33,003 nt of DNA from Pyramidobacter piscolens (GCA_004558205.1 SFDM01000036.1:1-33003), one strand, 5' to 3'. Shown: positions 7,240-15,356, counted from the first letter of the stretch. The notes: generated by a model not told the origin, from the sequence alone. Numbers and translations: made by a program.

Positions 7240-8379
7240 TTAGATGACCTCGGTGTAGCTTCCCAGGTACTTGAGGCTGGTCACCGCGCCCTGAAGATCG
7301 TCAAAAACGCGCAGCAGGGCGTCGTCGTAGATGGACGTGTCGATGTCGAAGTAAAACATGAACTCGAAGTCGGTGTTGGCGATGGGGCGGCTTTCGAGCT
7401 TGTTCAGGTTGATGTCCAGCGCCTTGAAGCGCGACAGAACGTGCGACAGCGCCCCGCGCTTATGGGGCACCACCATCATGAGGCTGGTGCGGTCGGCGCC
7501 GGGGTAGATCTCCAGTTCCTTGCTGATGCAGATGAAGCGGGTGTAGTTGCTTCCGGAGTCCTGGACGGAGCTCTTGAGGCATTCCAGCCCGTAAAGGTCG
7601 GCGCAGCTGCGGGAGGACAGGGCGGCCAGGTCCTTGCGGTCACTGTCGTGAACCATCTGGGCGGCCACGGCCGTGTTCTTCACCGCCGCAGCCTTGACAC
7701 CGAGAGAGGCGAGAAAGCCTTGGCACTGGTTCAGCGCCTGTTCGTGCGACAGCACTTCTTTAATGTCGGAGAGCTTGGCGCCGGGCTTCGCCAGCAGGCT
7801 GTGATCCACTTTGACGCGGCAGCTGCGCACGATATAGCAGTTATGCTCCATCATCAGGTCGTAGATCCGGTTGACGGAACCGGCGGTGCTGTTTTCAATG
7901 GGCAGCACGCCATAGCGGCACAGCCCCTGTTCGACGGCGGCGAAAACGTTCTCGAACTGCTTGCAGTAGATGATGTTTCCGCCGGGGAAGATGCGCTCGG
8001 CCGCCTTCTGGGAGTAGGCGCCTTCAACGCCCTGGCAGGCTACCGAGGGGCGGGTGGGGAACTGGGCCGGCGTGTTCTCGATGGCCAGGGAGATCTTCTT
8101 TTTCAGCGGCGACGGGCCGCAGACGATGCGGTTCTGCTCTGAACGGCTGAGGTCGAAGATCAGCGAGAAGAGGGCGTCCACGGCGGGAGCCATCTCGTCC
8201 CCGACGGAGGTGGCGAGGTCGTTCAGTTTCTGGCGCTCGCGCGCGGGGTCGTAGATGGGGATGTTCTTCGAAGCTTTGTAGGCGGCGATGTCGCGCGCCA
8301 CTTCAAAGCGCTTCATGAACAGGTCGATCAGTCCGCTGTCGATTTCGTCTATCTTTTCGCGATAATCAGTGATTTCCAT
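7240..8379 (-). CDS. pheA: Bifunctional chorismate mutase / prephenate dehydratase
   Basis: P-protein of 379 aa that turns chorismate into prephenate and then phenylpyruvate for phenylalanine. The N-terminal ~90 residues are an AroQ-class chorismate mutase (REKIDEIDSGLIDLFMKR, with a Lys/Arg-rich active site). The dehydratase follows (VACQGVEGAYSQKAA, IENSTAGSVNRIYDL, SNYTRFICIS with the catalytic Thr-Arg-Phe). The last ~85 residues are an ACT domain with ESRP, the motif that binds phenylalanine, so feedback inhibition by Phe is likely. AAAGGAG lies about 10 bases upstream of the ATG. It is 16 bases after aroC and directly abuts aroE/K. Confidence 0.96.
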   Translation of the reverse strand: MEITDYREKIDEIDSGLIDLFMKRFEVARDIAAYKASKNIPIYDPARERQKLNDLATSVGDEMAPAVDALFSLIFDLSRSEQNRIVCGPSPLKKKISLAIENTPAQFPTRPSVACQGVEGAYSQKAAERIFPGGNIIYCKQFENVFAAVEQGLCRYGVLPIENSTAGSVNRIYDLMMEHNCYIVRSCRVKVDHSLLAKPGAKLSDIKEVLSHEQALNQCQGFLASLGVKAAAVKNTAVAAQMVHDSDRKDLAALSSRSCADLYGLECLKSSVQDSGSNYTRFICISKELEIYPGADRTSLMMVVPHKRGALSHVLSRFKALDINLNKLESRPIANTDFEFMFYFDIDTSIYDDALLRVFDDLQGAVTSLKYLGSYTEVI

Positions 8380-8395
8380 GAGATAAGAGCTCCTT

Positions 8396-9529
8396 TTATT
8401 GTATAGGGGTGTAGTTTCCGGGCAGGATCAGGTCGCAGAGGGCGACGGCGAGGGCGGCTTCCACCACGGGAACGGCTCGCGTGACGACGCAGGGGTCGTG
8501 GCGCCCTTTTATGTTCAGCTTGCTTTCCTGTCCTGTCTGCAGGTTTAACGTGCGCTGAGTTTTACCGATGGACGGGGTGGGCTTGAAGGCCACGCGGAAC
8601 AGGATGGGCATTCCCGACGTGATGCCGCCCAAAACCCCGCCGTGATTGTTGGCGGCTGTCCTGACGGCGCCCTTTTCTTTATCCGAAAAGGGCGCTGCGA
8701 CGAAGGCGTCGTTGTGGTCGCTGCCCCGCATGGCTGCGGCGGAGAATCCGCTTCCGAACTCCACGCCCTTCACCGCCGGAATGGCGAATATGATGGAGGC
8801 GACGCGGCTTTCAACGTTGTCGAACAGCGGGTCGCCGTATCCGGCGGGGACGCCCGCGGCGGCGCATTCAACTACGCCGCCGACTGAATCCTGGTCCATC
8901 CTGGCGGCTTCGATCTTCTCGGTCATTTTCCGTCCAGCCTCGGGGTCGAGGACGGTGAGCGGGGCGAAGACGCGGCTGTCGAAGTCGGACTTGTTCACGC
9001 CCACAGGGTCAAAAGGGCGGTCCTGCACGCCGCCGACGCTTTTTATGTGGGCGCCGATAAAGATGCCTTGAGCCTCCAGTATTTGTATGCAGATGCCGCC
9101 TGCGGCGCACAGCGGGGCGGTGAGGCGGGCCGAAAAGTGCCCGCCGCCGGAGGCGTCCTGAAAGCCGCCGTATTTGACGCCGGCGGTATAATCGGCGTGC
9201 CCGGGGCGCGGCGTGACGGAGAACTCGGAGTAGTCGCCGGGACGCACGTTGGTGTTGCGGATGATCAGTGAGAGCGGGGCTCCGCAGAGGCGGCTCGGAG
9301 CCCCGTCCGCGCCTGGCGTGATGCCCGACAGAAATTCGGGCGTGTCAGCTTCTTTACGGGGCGTGGCGAGGGAGCTTTGCCCGGGAGCTCGGCGCTTCAT
9401 GAAACGGGCCAGTTTTTCCATGTCCACGGGAAAGCCCGCGGGCAGCCCTTCGATAACGGCGCCTACGGCGGCTGAATGGGACTGGCCGAAGATGGTCAGG
9501 CGGATGCGGTTGCCCCATGACGAGCTCAT
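8396..9529 (-). CDS. aroC: Chorismate synthase
   Basis: Converts 5-enolpyruvylshikimate 3-phosphate to chorismate using reduced FMN, the last common step (377 aa). Signatures are WGNRIRLTIFGQSHSAAVG at the N-terminus, RPGHADYTAGVKYG, the Gly-rich ASGGGHFSARLTAP and the late MRGSDHNDAF plus GGVLGGITSGMPI. Length and motif order are normal for the family. The start codon immediately follows the aroA stop, with GGGTGG just upstream. Confidence 0.97.
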   Translation of the reverse strand: MSSSWGNRIRLTIFGQSHSAAVGAVIEGLPAGFPVDMEKLARFMKRRAPGQSSLATPRKEADTPEFLSGITPGADGAPSRLCGAPLSLIIRNTNVRPGDYSEFSVTPRPGHADYTAGVKYGGFQDASGGGHFSARLTAPLCAAGGICIQILEAQGIFIGAHIKSVGGVQDRPFDPVGVNKSDFDSRVFAPLTVLDPEAGRKMTEKIEAARMDQDSVGGVVECAAAGVPAGYGDPLFDNVESRVASIIFAIPAVKGVEFGSGFSAAAMRGSDHNDAFVAAPFSDKEKGAVRTAANNHGGVLGGITSGMPILFRVAFKPTPSIGKTQRTLNLQTGQESKLNIKGRHDPCVVTRAVPVVEAALAVALCDLILPGNYTPIQ

Positions 9530-10807
9530 CTATTCCACCCTGACCTTTCCGCCCAGAAGGGCAAAGTCTTTGAAGAAGCCGGGGTAGGACTTGTTTACGG
9601 CCTCGGCCCCGACGATGGTAACGGGGTCTTCGCACAGCGCCGACGCGGCGGCGCCGAGCATGGCGATGCGGTGATCGCCGCAGGCGTCCACCACGCCCCC
9701 GCGCAGCCTGCCCGTGCCGGTGATGATGATGCGGTCGCCGTCGGGCGCTGCGCTGCCGCCCAGGGCGTTCAGGGCGGCGCAGACGCTCGCGATGCGGTCG
9801 CTCTCTTTCAGGCGCAGGCGTCCGGCGTTTTCGATGACCGTGACGCCCTTTACAGCCGCTGCGGCGACGGCGAGAGCGGGCACCAGGTCCGGCGTGTCGC
9901 CTGCGTCGATGGAAAGGCCCTGCAGTTCTCCGTGGGCGGCGGTGATATGGCTGCCTTCGGCGGTAACCGAGGCGCCCATGCGGCGAAGAATTTCGGTCAC
10001 GGCGCTGTCGCCCTGCAGGGAGGGCCGTTTGAGGCCCGTGACGGTAATGGATTCCAGGGCGGCTCCCGCGCAGAGCCAGAAGGCCGAGTTTGACCAGTCG
10101 CCTTCGGCGCTCAGGCTGTCGGGCGCGACGTAACGCTGCCCGCCTGCGACGGTGAAGCGTTGTCCGTCGAAACTGACGGCGACGCCGAAAGCGCGCAGGG
10201 CGTCGAGAGTCATGTTGATGTAGCCCAAAGACTCCATCTTACCCGTCACGACGATGCGGCTGCGCCCCTCCAGGAGGGGCAGAGCGAAAAGCAACCCGCT
10301 GAAAAACTGGGATGAGACATCGCCGGGAAGGGTATATTCGCCGGAGGTGAGCATGCCTTCAATTACGGGATGGTCCGTGCCCTTGCCGCTGACGGCGGCG
10401 CCGTGCCGCTCCATCTCGTCCCACAGTGCGTCCATGGGGCGCGAGGGCAGTTTGCCGTGCAGCCTGAAGGTGGCCTTCCGCCCCAGAGCCGGCGCCAGAG
10501 GCGTGATGAAGCGGTAGGTAGAGCCGCTCTCGCCGGGATCCAGCTCCGCCTCACGGGGGAGCGCGGCGCGGTCTTTTGGCGCGCCTATGGGCGAAACGGC
10601 GACGGTCCCCTCGCCAAAGGTCACTGAAGCTCCGAGCGCCTCGAGGCAGCGGGCGGTGGCGGCAATGTCTTCCGAGACGACGCGGCAGCCCAGCGTAACG
10701 GGCTGGTCGCTCAGGGCGGCGCAGATCAGCAGACGGTGAACGTGCGATTTAGAAGGAATGGCGGCGATGACGCCCTTCAGAGGGGCGGGAGTGATGACGG
10801 CCTTCAT
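9530..10807 (-). CDS. aroA: 3-phosphoshikimate 1-carboxyvinyltransferase (EPSP synthase)
   Basis: Adds enolpyruvate from PEP to shikimate 3-phosphate (425 aa). Conserved pieces are KSHVHRLLICAAL near the N-terminus, LPSRPMDALW, SSQFFSGLLFALP, RLRLKESDRIAS and DHRIAMLGAAAS. The PEP-site segment reads DPGESGSTYRFITP. The better-known enzymes of E. coli and Bacillus have GNAGT or GNSGT type wording there, so this belongs to another EPSP synthase subgroup. Three bases separate it from aroB upstream, and aroC follows with no gap. Confidence 0.96.
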   Translation of the reverse strand: MKAVITPAPLKGVIAAIPSKSHVHRLLICAALSDQPVTLGCRVVSEDIAATARCLEALGASVTFGEGTVAVSPIGAPKDRAALPREAELDPGESGSTYRFITPLAPALGRKATFRLHGKLPSRPMDALWDEMERHGAAVSGKGTDHPVIEGMLTSGEYTLPGDVSSQFFSGLLFALPLLEGRSRIVVTGKMESLGYINMTLDALRAFGVAVSFDGQRFTVAGGQRYVAPDSLSAEGDWSNSAFWLCAGAALESITVTGLKRPSLQGDSAVTEILRRMGASVTAEGSHITAAHGELQGLSIDAGDTPDLVPALAVAAAAVKGVTVIENAGRLRLKESDRIASVCAALNALGGSAAPDGDRIIITGTGRLRGGVVDACGDHRIAMLGAAASALCEDPVTIVGAEAVNKSYPGFFKDFALLGGKVRVE

Positions 10808-10810
10808 GGC

Positions 10811-11905
10811 TTATTCACGCTCCAGTTCTTCAAGGGCGGCGAGGCCCTCCACCATGAAGCTGCGGGCCTCCTCCATCGCGACCCTGCGGCGCTCCACGCT
10901 GCCTATGGAAAGCGGCAGCACCAACGTGACCGTGTTCGACCCTTGGGGGTGCCGCGCGCGTTTTTTGTCCGACATCATGCTGTCGTAAAGGTCCTCCACT
11001 CTGTAATGGGTGGTGTGGGGCAGCCCGCGGGCGTTAAGGGCGGACAGCAGGCGCGTGAGCGTTTCCTGCCCGCAGATTCCGCGCTTGACGCTTGCGGCGG
11101 TGATGATCGCCATGCCGATAGCGACGCAGAACCCGTGAGGGATGGCGAAATTGCTGCACTTTTCCACGGCGTGCCCGAAGGTGTGGCCGAAGTTCAAAAT
11201 CTGGCGAAGTCCCGTTTCCTTTTCGTCGTGACAGACCACGTCGCTCTTTATTTCAACGCAGCGGTGGACGATGGCCGTTATGTTGGAAATTTGGGGCGCG
11301 GCGCTCATCTCGAAGAGCTTTTCGTCGCGGATCACGCCCGTTTTGACGATCTCTCCGAAGCCGTTGGCGATCTGCTCGGGGGGCAGCGTCTTGAAACTGG
11401 CGGTGTCGCACAGGACCAGGTCGGGCTGAAAGAAGGAACCCACGAGGTTCTTTCCAGCTTCGAGGTCGATGGCTGTCTTTCCTCCGACCGAGGAATCCAC
11501 CGACGCCAGAAGCGACGTGGGCACCTGCACCAGGCTGATCCCCCGCATATACAGCGACGCGGCCAGTCCCGCCATGTCGCCGATGACGCCGCCGCCGAGG
11601 GCGAAGACCGTGTCTTCCCGGGTCATGCGGCTTTGCGCCATGTGGTTGAGGATGGCCGAAAGCCAGTTCATGTTCTTGGACTGTTCCCCCGCGGGGATCA
11701 TGAACATCCTGGCGTCGAAGCCTGAGCCGGTCAGTGCGTTCATCAGTGTTTCGCCGTATAACGGGCCCGCGTTGGTATCGGTCACGATAAGGGCCTGTCC
11801 CACGCCCACGGCGGACGCGGCCAGCGCCCCTGCGTACCTGATGAGGTTTTCGCCGCTGTGGACGCTGTACTTTTTGGAAGCAGTGCGGACAGTTACGCTG
11901 TTCAT
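10811..11905 (-). CDS. aroB: 3-dehydroquinate synthase
   Basis: Cyclises DAHP to 3-dehydroquinate, step 2, using NAD and a divalent metal (364 aa). Visible motifs are AGEQSKN, the nucleotide-binding LGGGVIGDMAGLAASLYMRG, VPTSLLASVDSSVGGKTAID, NGFGEIVKTGVI with the metal-binding Glu, and LNFGHTFGHAVEK with a metal-binding His. The start lies one base after the tyrA coding region, with GAGGTGG as ribosome-binding site inside the end of tyrA, so coupling is likely. Confidence 0.97.
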   Translation of the reverse strand: MNSVTVRTASKKYSVHSGENLIRYAGALAASAVGVGQALIVTDTNAGPLYGETLMNALTGSGFDARMFMIPAGEQSKNMNWLSAILNHMAQSRMTREDTVFALGGGVIGDMAGLAASLYMRGISLVQVPTSLLASVDSSVGGKTAIDLEAGKNLVGSFFQPDLVLCDTASFKTLPPEQIANGFGEIVKTGVIRDEKLFEMSAAPQISNITAIVHRCVEIKSDVVCHDEKETGLRQILNFGHTFGHAVEKCSNFAIPHGFCVAIGMAIITAASVKRGICGQETLTRLLSALNARGLPHTTHYRVEDLYDSMMSDKKRARHPQGSNTVTLVLPLSIGSVERRRVAMEEARSFMVEGLAALEELERE

Positions 11906-12754
11906 TTATCCGTCCACCTCTTCCTTGCGCCGGCGGCCTTCTTCGAGCAGGTTCCACAGGGCCTTTTCGTCGCTGCCGGCCAGGGCGTCGCGGTATTTTG
12001 CCAGCTCCGTGATGATGTGGTCCAGCTCAAAGAGCAGCGGCTCACGGTTTTCGAGAAACAGGTCAGTCCACATAGTGGGGTTCAGCCACGCCACGCGGGT
12101 GAGGTCGCGGTAGCTTCCTGCGGAGAATCCCTTGTGCTCTCGGGCGGTGGGGCTTTTCACATAGGCATTGGACACCACGTGCGCCAACTGCGACGTGAAG
12201 GCGATCATGCGGTCGTGCTTGTCCGCGGTGGTGACGGTGATGCGGCCGAAACCGGCGGGCATGACGTAGCTTTTCACACGTTCCAGCAGCATTACGTCGT
12301 CATACACGGGCGGGATCACCACAAAGCTGGCTCCCTTGTACAGGTCGGCGCGGCTGGCCTTGAAGCCCCACTGATGGGTTCCCGCCATGGGATGGCCTCC
12401 CACGAAGGTGAAGCCGTACTGACGGGCCAGACCGAAGCCCAGCCGGCAGATCTCCTGCTTCACGCCGCAGCAGTCGATGACCATGGTGTGCCGTCCGATG
12501 GAGGGCGCGTTGTCTTTCAGCCACTGGCAGGCGGGGATGGTATGCAGCGTGATCAGGATGCACTCGCAGTCTTTCATGTTTTCCCGCGTCAGCTCGCCGT
12601 CCACGGCGCCCATGATGTGCGCCAGTTCGTAGATGGAGCGGGTGCGGTTGAACCCCAGCACGTTCCAGCTGCCGGCCTCGCCGTCGGGATTTTTGTAGGC
12701 GCGGGCGAAGGAGCCTCCGATAAGCCCCAGCCCGACGATTCCGATGGTCTTCAT
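11906..12754 (-). CDS. tyrA: Prephenate dehydrogenase
   Basis: Oxidatively decarboxylates prephenate to 4-hydroxyphenylpyruvate for tyrosine (282 aa). It opens with the NAD-binding IGIVGLGLIGGSFARAY. Further on it has GGHPMAGTHQWGF with the catalytic-region His, and SQLAHVVSNAY. No fused chorismate mutase and no C-terminal ACT domain are seen, so direct feedback control by that route is not expected. It sits one base after aroF. An arogenate-specific variant cannot be ruled out from sequence alone. Confidence 0.93.
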   Translation of the reverse strand: MKTIGIVGLGLIGGSFARAYKNPDGEAGSWNVLGFNRTRSIYELAHIMGAVDGELTRENMKDCECILITLHTIPACQWLKDNAPSIGRHTMVIDCCGVKQEICRLGFGLARQYGFTFVGGHPMAGTHQWGFKASRADLYKGASFVVIPPVYDDVMLLERVKSYVMPAGFGRITVTTADKHDRMIAFTSQLAHVVSNAYVKSPTAREHKGFSAGSYRDLTRVAWLNPTMWTDLFLENREPLLFELDHIITELAKYRDALAGSDEKALWNLLEEGRRRKEEVDG

Positions 12755-12755
12755 T

Positions 12756-13757
12756 TTATTTCAGAGCCTCGCGGACCTTGGCGACCTTTTGGGTCAGCGC
12801 GTCGAACTGTTCGGGCGTAAGGGACTGAGCGCCGTCGCACAGGGCGTGCGCCGGGTCGTTGTGTACTTCCACGATGAGCCCGTCGGCGCCGCAGGCCGCC
12901 GCGGCGACCGACATAGGCTCCACGTAGCGCGAGTAGCCCGTGGAGTGGCTGGGATCGACGATCACTGGCAGGTGGGTGTATTCGTGAAGCACGGGCACGG
13001 CCGACAGGTCCAGCGTGTTGCGGGTGTAGGTCTCGTAAGTGCGGATGCCCCTCTCGCAGAGGATGACGTTCTCGTTGCCGCCGGCCATGATGTACTCGGC
13101 GCTCATGAGCAGTTCCTTGAGGGTGCCCGCGATGCCGCGCTTGAGCAGGATGGGCTTGTCGCAGCGTCCCAGTTCTTTCAGGAGCTCGAAGTTCTGGGTG
13201 TTGCGCGCGCCCACCTGGAGCACGTCTACGTCGGCGAACAGGTCAAGGTCACGCAGGTCCATGATCTCGGTGACGATAGGCAGTCCCGTCTCTTTTTTGG
13301 CCTCGAGCAGCAGTTTGATCCCCTCGTCGTGCAGGCCCTGGAAGGCGTAGGGGGATGTGCGGGGCTTGAAAGCGCCTCCGCGCAGCATGGTGGCGCCCGA
13401 GGCCTTGACGGCCTTGGCCACGGCGATGATCTGATCGCGGCTTTCGACGGAGCAGGGGCCGGCGATGACCTGGAAGTTGCCGCCGCCGATCTTGACGCCC
13501 TTCACGTCCACCACGGTGGGTTCTTCGTGGAATTTGCGGTTCACCTTCTTGAAGGGGTCGCTGATGCGGGTGACGCGCTCGATGATGGAAAGGCTCTCGA
13601 GCATCTCCACGTCCACGCGGCTCACGTCGCCGATGAGGCCGATGATGGTATGGAACTCGCCCTTGGAGACGTGACACGCAAGCCCCATTCCCTCGAACCA
13701 TTTACACAGGCTCGCCTGCTGCTCTTCCGTAACTCCGTTTTTCAATACTGCGATCAT
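12756..13757 (-). CDS. aroF: 3-deoxy-7-phosphoheptulonate synthase (DAHP synthase, type I-beta)
   Basis: First enzyme of the pathway, condensing PEP and erythrose 4-phosphate (333 aa). Residues 1 to about 70 form the ferredoxin-like regulatory domain of the Thermotoga-type enzyme, known in that family for feedback inhibition by Tyr or Phe. The catalytic barrel follows: VIAGPCSVES with the metal-binding Cys, FKPRTSPYAFQG, CERGIRTYETYTRNTLD and DPSHSTGYSRYVEPMSVAA. GAGGAGGAA lies 7 bases before the ATG. It is the first structural gene after the leader peptide and attenuator-type terminator, so it and all genes behind it should respond to readthrough. Confidence 0.97.
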   Translation of the reverse strand: MIAVLKNGVTEEQQASLCKWFEGMGLACHVSKGEFHTIIGLIGDVSRVDVEMLESLSIIERVTRISDPFKKVNRKFHEEPTVVDVKGVKIGGGNFQVIAGPCSVESRDQIIAVAKAVKASGATMLRGGAFKPRTSPYAFQGLHDEGIKLLLEAKKETGLPIVTEIMDLRDLDLFADVDVLQVGARNTQNFELLKELGRCDKPILLKRGIAGTLKELLMSAEYIMAGGNENVILCERGIRTYETYTRNTLDLSAVPVLHEYTHLPVIVDPSHSTGYSRYVEPMSVAAAACGADGLIVEVHNDPAHALCDGAQSLTPEQFDALTQKVAKVREALK

Positions 13758-13800
13758 GTTCTGTTCCTCCTCAAAAATATAAACTCGTCATTCTAACGGT

Positions 13801-13839
13801 AAAAAAATAGAGGCCGTGCAGTAATTCTGCACGGCCTCT
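13801..13839 (-). terminator. Intrinsic terminator (probable attenuator) in the aromatic operon leader
   Basis: On the minus strand a perfect 13-bp stem forms: AGAGGCCGUGCAG (13839-13827) pairs with CUGCACGGCCUCU (13821-13809) around a 5-nt loop, followed by A and then seven U (13807-13801). It lies between the operon promoter and aroF, about 44 bases before the aroF start. With no complete gene upstream of it in the transcript, it can only serve to stop or regulate the operon's own mRNA. Confidence 0.92.
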
Positions 13840-13872
13840 GCGTATCCCGATTAAAACTCTGGAACGCTTGCG

Positions 13873-13965
13873 TCAAACTTTTGGCAGCACAAAATTACTC
13901 TTTTGGATTGTCCAAAAAAAGTAAAAGTAAAAATATTCGGCTGCGAAAAAGTTGACGTTGCGCAT
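13873..13965 (-). CDS. Aromatic-rich leader peptide of the aro operon
   Basis: A 30-codon reading frame, ATG (13965-13963) to TGA (13875-13873), preceded by AAAGGA at 7 bases. The peptide begins MRNVNFFAAE. Residues 11-18 are YFYFYFFW, and one more Phe is at 25: 11 of 30 residues are aromatic (7 Phe, 3 Tyr, 1 Trp). It lies inside the leader RNA, downstream of a TTGACA promoter and upstream of the intrinsic terminator. The end of the aromatic run is about 73 nt before the terminator stem. This matches leader peptides of attenuated amino-acid operons (trpL, pheL), in which ribosome stalling at control codons prevents termination. It is not homologous to a protein family and probably has no function as a peptide. 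Confidence 0.85.
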   Translation of the reverse strand: MRNVNFFAAEYFYFYFFWTIQKSNFVLPKV

Positions 13966-14022
13966 GGTGTGATCCTTTCCCGCTCATATTGGCGGAATGA
14001 TGTCTATTGTTGATAGTTTGGA

Positions 14023-14052
14023 AGTATACGCCTTTAAGGGCCCTCCTGTCAA
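14023..14052 (-). promoter_or_regulatory. Promoter of the aromatic amino acid operon
   Basis: On the minus strand, TTGACA (plus 14047-14052) and TATACT (plus 14023-14028) are separated by 18 bases. Transcription should begin near 14016, giving a leader of about 260 nt before aroF. The rest of the 13758-14185 gap is leader RNA plus an A/T-rich stretch (14060-14140) in which I see no gene. Confidence 0.85.
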
Positions 14053-14185
14053 TAATTTTGTGCCGCTTCCCTTTTTATTTACACTAAAAAAATTAATTGC
14101 GAAAGATTTGTTTGTTTTCAGATAATTCGAAAAAATGCAGGAAACTGGAAGCAGCGTGCCCTTGAGACCTCCCGCCGAGGCGTGA

Positions 14186-15280
14186 TCAGAACTCCCGCAG
14201 GAACAGCGCCCCGTCCTCACCGCTCTGCTCCACGGTGAAGCGGCGTCTCGCGCCCTTTTGATCCACATAGGAGACGCCGTTGTTGGGAATGGAGCCGTAG
14301 AACGTCATTTCCACCACCAGCGGGCGCTCCGGCGCGAGCCTGTCGAGCGAGTGCAGCTCCTTGACCGCGAATTTCATCTTTCCCTTTTCGTCTATGTCCT
14401 CAAAGCTCAGAGCCAGCACTTTAAAGTCTCTGACGCTGTTTTCGGTTGAAAAGAGGACCCTGACCCGAGGCTCAGAACTGCTGGCGGTAAACAGGTCGTA
14501 AGCGGAAAACCGGGACAGTGCCCCTTCGGCCTCCTGGACCCGCAGGGGCGGTTCCGCGGCGTTCTTTCCCTCCTTTGAGGTCTCGTACTCTGAGAAGAGC
14601 GTAAGCTTTATATGCCGGGTCTGCTTTGCCAGTTTTGCCTCCGTCTGCCAGAATTTTTTCTCGGAAATTTTCAGTTCTCTTGAAACTGATTTGTCCCATT
14701 TTCCTGATGTGTTGTGATAAAAGCCGATCTTTTGTGATTTTTTGTCTTTTTCGAAGGAGAAATAATAATCCCTGCAGGTCAGCGAACCGCCGTCCCGCGA
14801 GAGGGCGTAGGTCCCAAAGATGCTGTACATGGCGCCGTTGGAACTCCGGTTGAAAAACAGGCCGTCCTCCATCAGCCTGTAGCTGTTTCTGGCCCATCCC
14901 TCGAGGACGCAGCGCGGCGCTCCTCCCGCGCAGGAGTAGACGGCGTAAATTTCGCTGCCCTCGTCCTCGAAGCCTTTTCTCGTGCCCGCGGCCCCTATCA
15001 GCAGTTCAGGAATCCCGTCCCCGCTGAGGTCCAGCACGGCGTATCCCACGCTCCCAAGGGCGTCGCCGCCAAGCCTCGCGATCTCCATTACCCCAGTGGC
15101 GCCGTCGTAGGAAATATGCTCGTCGGAGCCGCTGATGATCAGCGTATGGAAGTCGTCCAATATGCCGCCGTAGACTTGCGCGTAATCGGCCGCCCCCTGT
15201 GCCGCTGTCCCCGCCGTCGGAGTTGCAACAGCCATGGCGGATAGGGCGAATAATCCCAGAAAGAATGACGTCAATCTCAT
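14186..15280 (-). CDS. Secreted protein of unknown function
   Basis: I do not recognise a family for this 364-aa protein. It begins with a clear signal peptide: MRLTS, a hydrophobic stretch FFLGLFALSAMAVA, and small residues near 24-27 suitable for cleavage. It is therefore exported. A calcium-loop-like segment DLSGDGIPELLIG lies near residue 90, of the kind found in FG-GAP/VCBS-like and EF-hand-like secreted proteins. There are no membrane spans after the signal. I chose ATG 15280 because GAGGTG lies 6 bases upstream. A GTG at 15289 would lack a ribosome-binding site. It ends about 130 bases before the aromatic operon promoter, on the same strand. Confidence 0.8.
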   Translation of the reverse strand: MRLTSFFLGLFALSAMAVATPTAGTAAQGAADYAQVYGGILDDFHTLIISGSDEHISYDGATGVMEIARLGGDALGSVGYAVLDLSGDGIPELLIGAAGTRKGFEDEGSEIYAVYSCAGGAPRCVLEGWARNSYRLMEDGLFFNRSSNGAMYSIFGTYALSRDGGSLTCRDYYFSFEKDKKSQKIGFYHNTSGKWDKSVSRELKISEKKFWQTEAKLAKQTRHIKLTLFSEYETSKEGKNAAEPPLRVQEAEGALSRFSAYDLFTASSSEPRVRVLFSTENSVRDFKVLALSFEDIDEKGKMKFAVKELHSLDRLAPERPLVVEMTFYGSIPNNGVSYVDQKGARRRFTVEQSGEDGALFLREF

Positions 15281-15325
15281 GTTCTTCACCTCGTGGAGTT
15301 TAAAAAGATTTTCCGCCGGCTTCTG

Positions 15326-15356
15326 CCAGTTTTTCCCGCGTGTGCCGGCTTTTTTA
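15326..15356 (+). other. GC palindromes followed by a T-run
   Basis: GCCGGC occurs at about 15315-15320 and again near 15344-15349, followed by TTTTTTATT on the plus strand. This resembles an intrinsic terminator for rightward transcription, although no rightward gene lies upstream. It falls inside the 5' leader of the leftward secreted-protein gene, so it may be a leader structure of that mRNA. The loop of 23 nt is long. Confidence 0.3.

Noticed and set aside
13758..14015. T-box riboswitch or TRAP-type control for the aromatic leader
   Set aside because: No T-box sequence (AGGGTGGNACCGCG-like) and no series of GAG/UAG triplets is present. The aromatic-coded reading frame explains the terminator better.
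13984..14268. 94-codon frame overlapping the aromatic promoter and the end of the secreted-protein gene
   Set aside because: It spans the operon promoter and an A/T-rich stretch and is out of frame with the real gene. There is no supporting signal.
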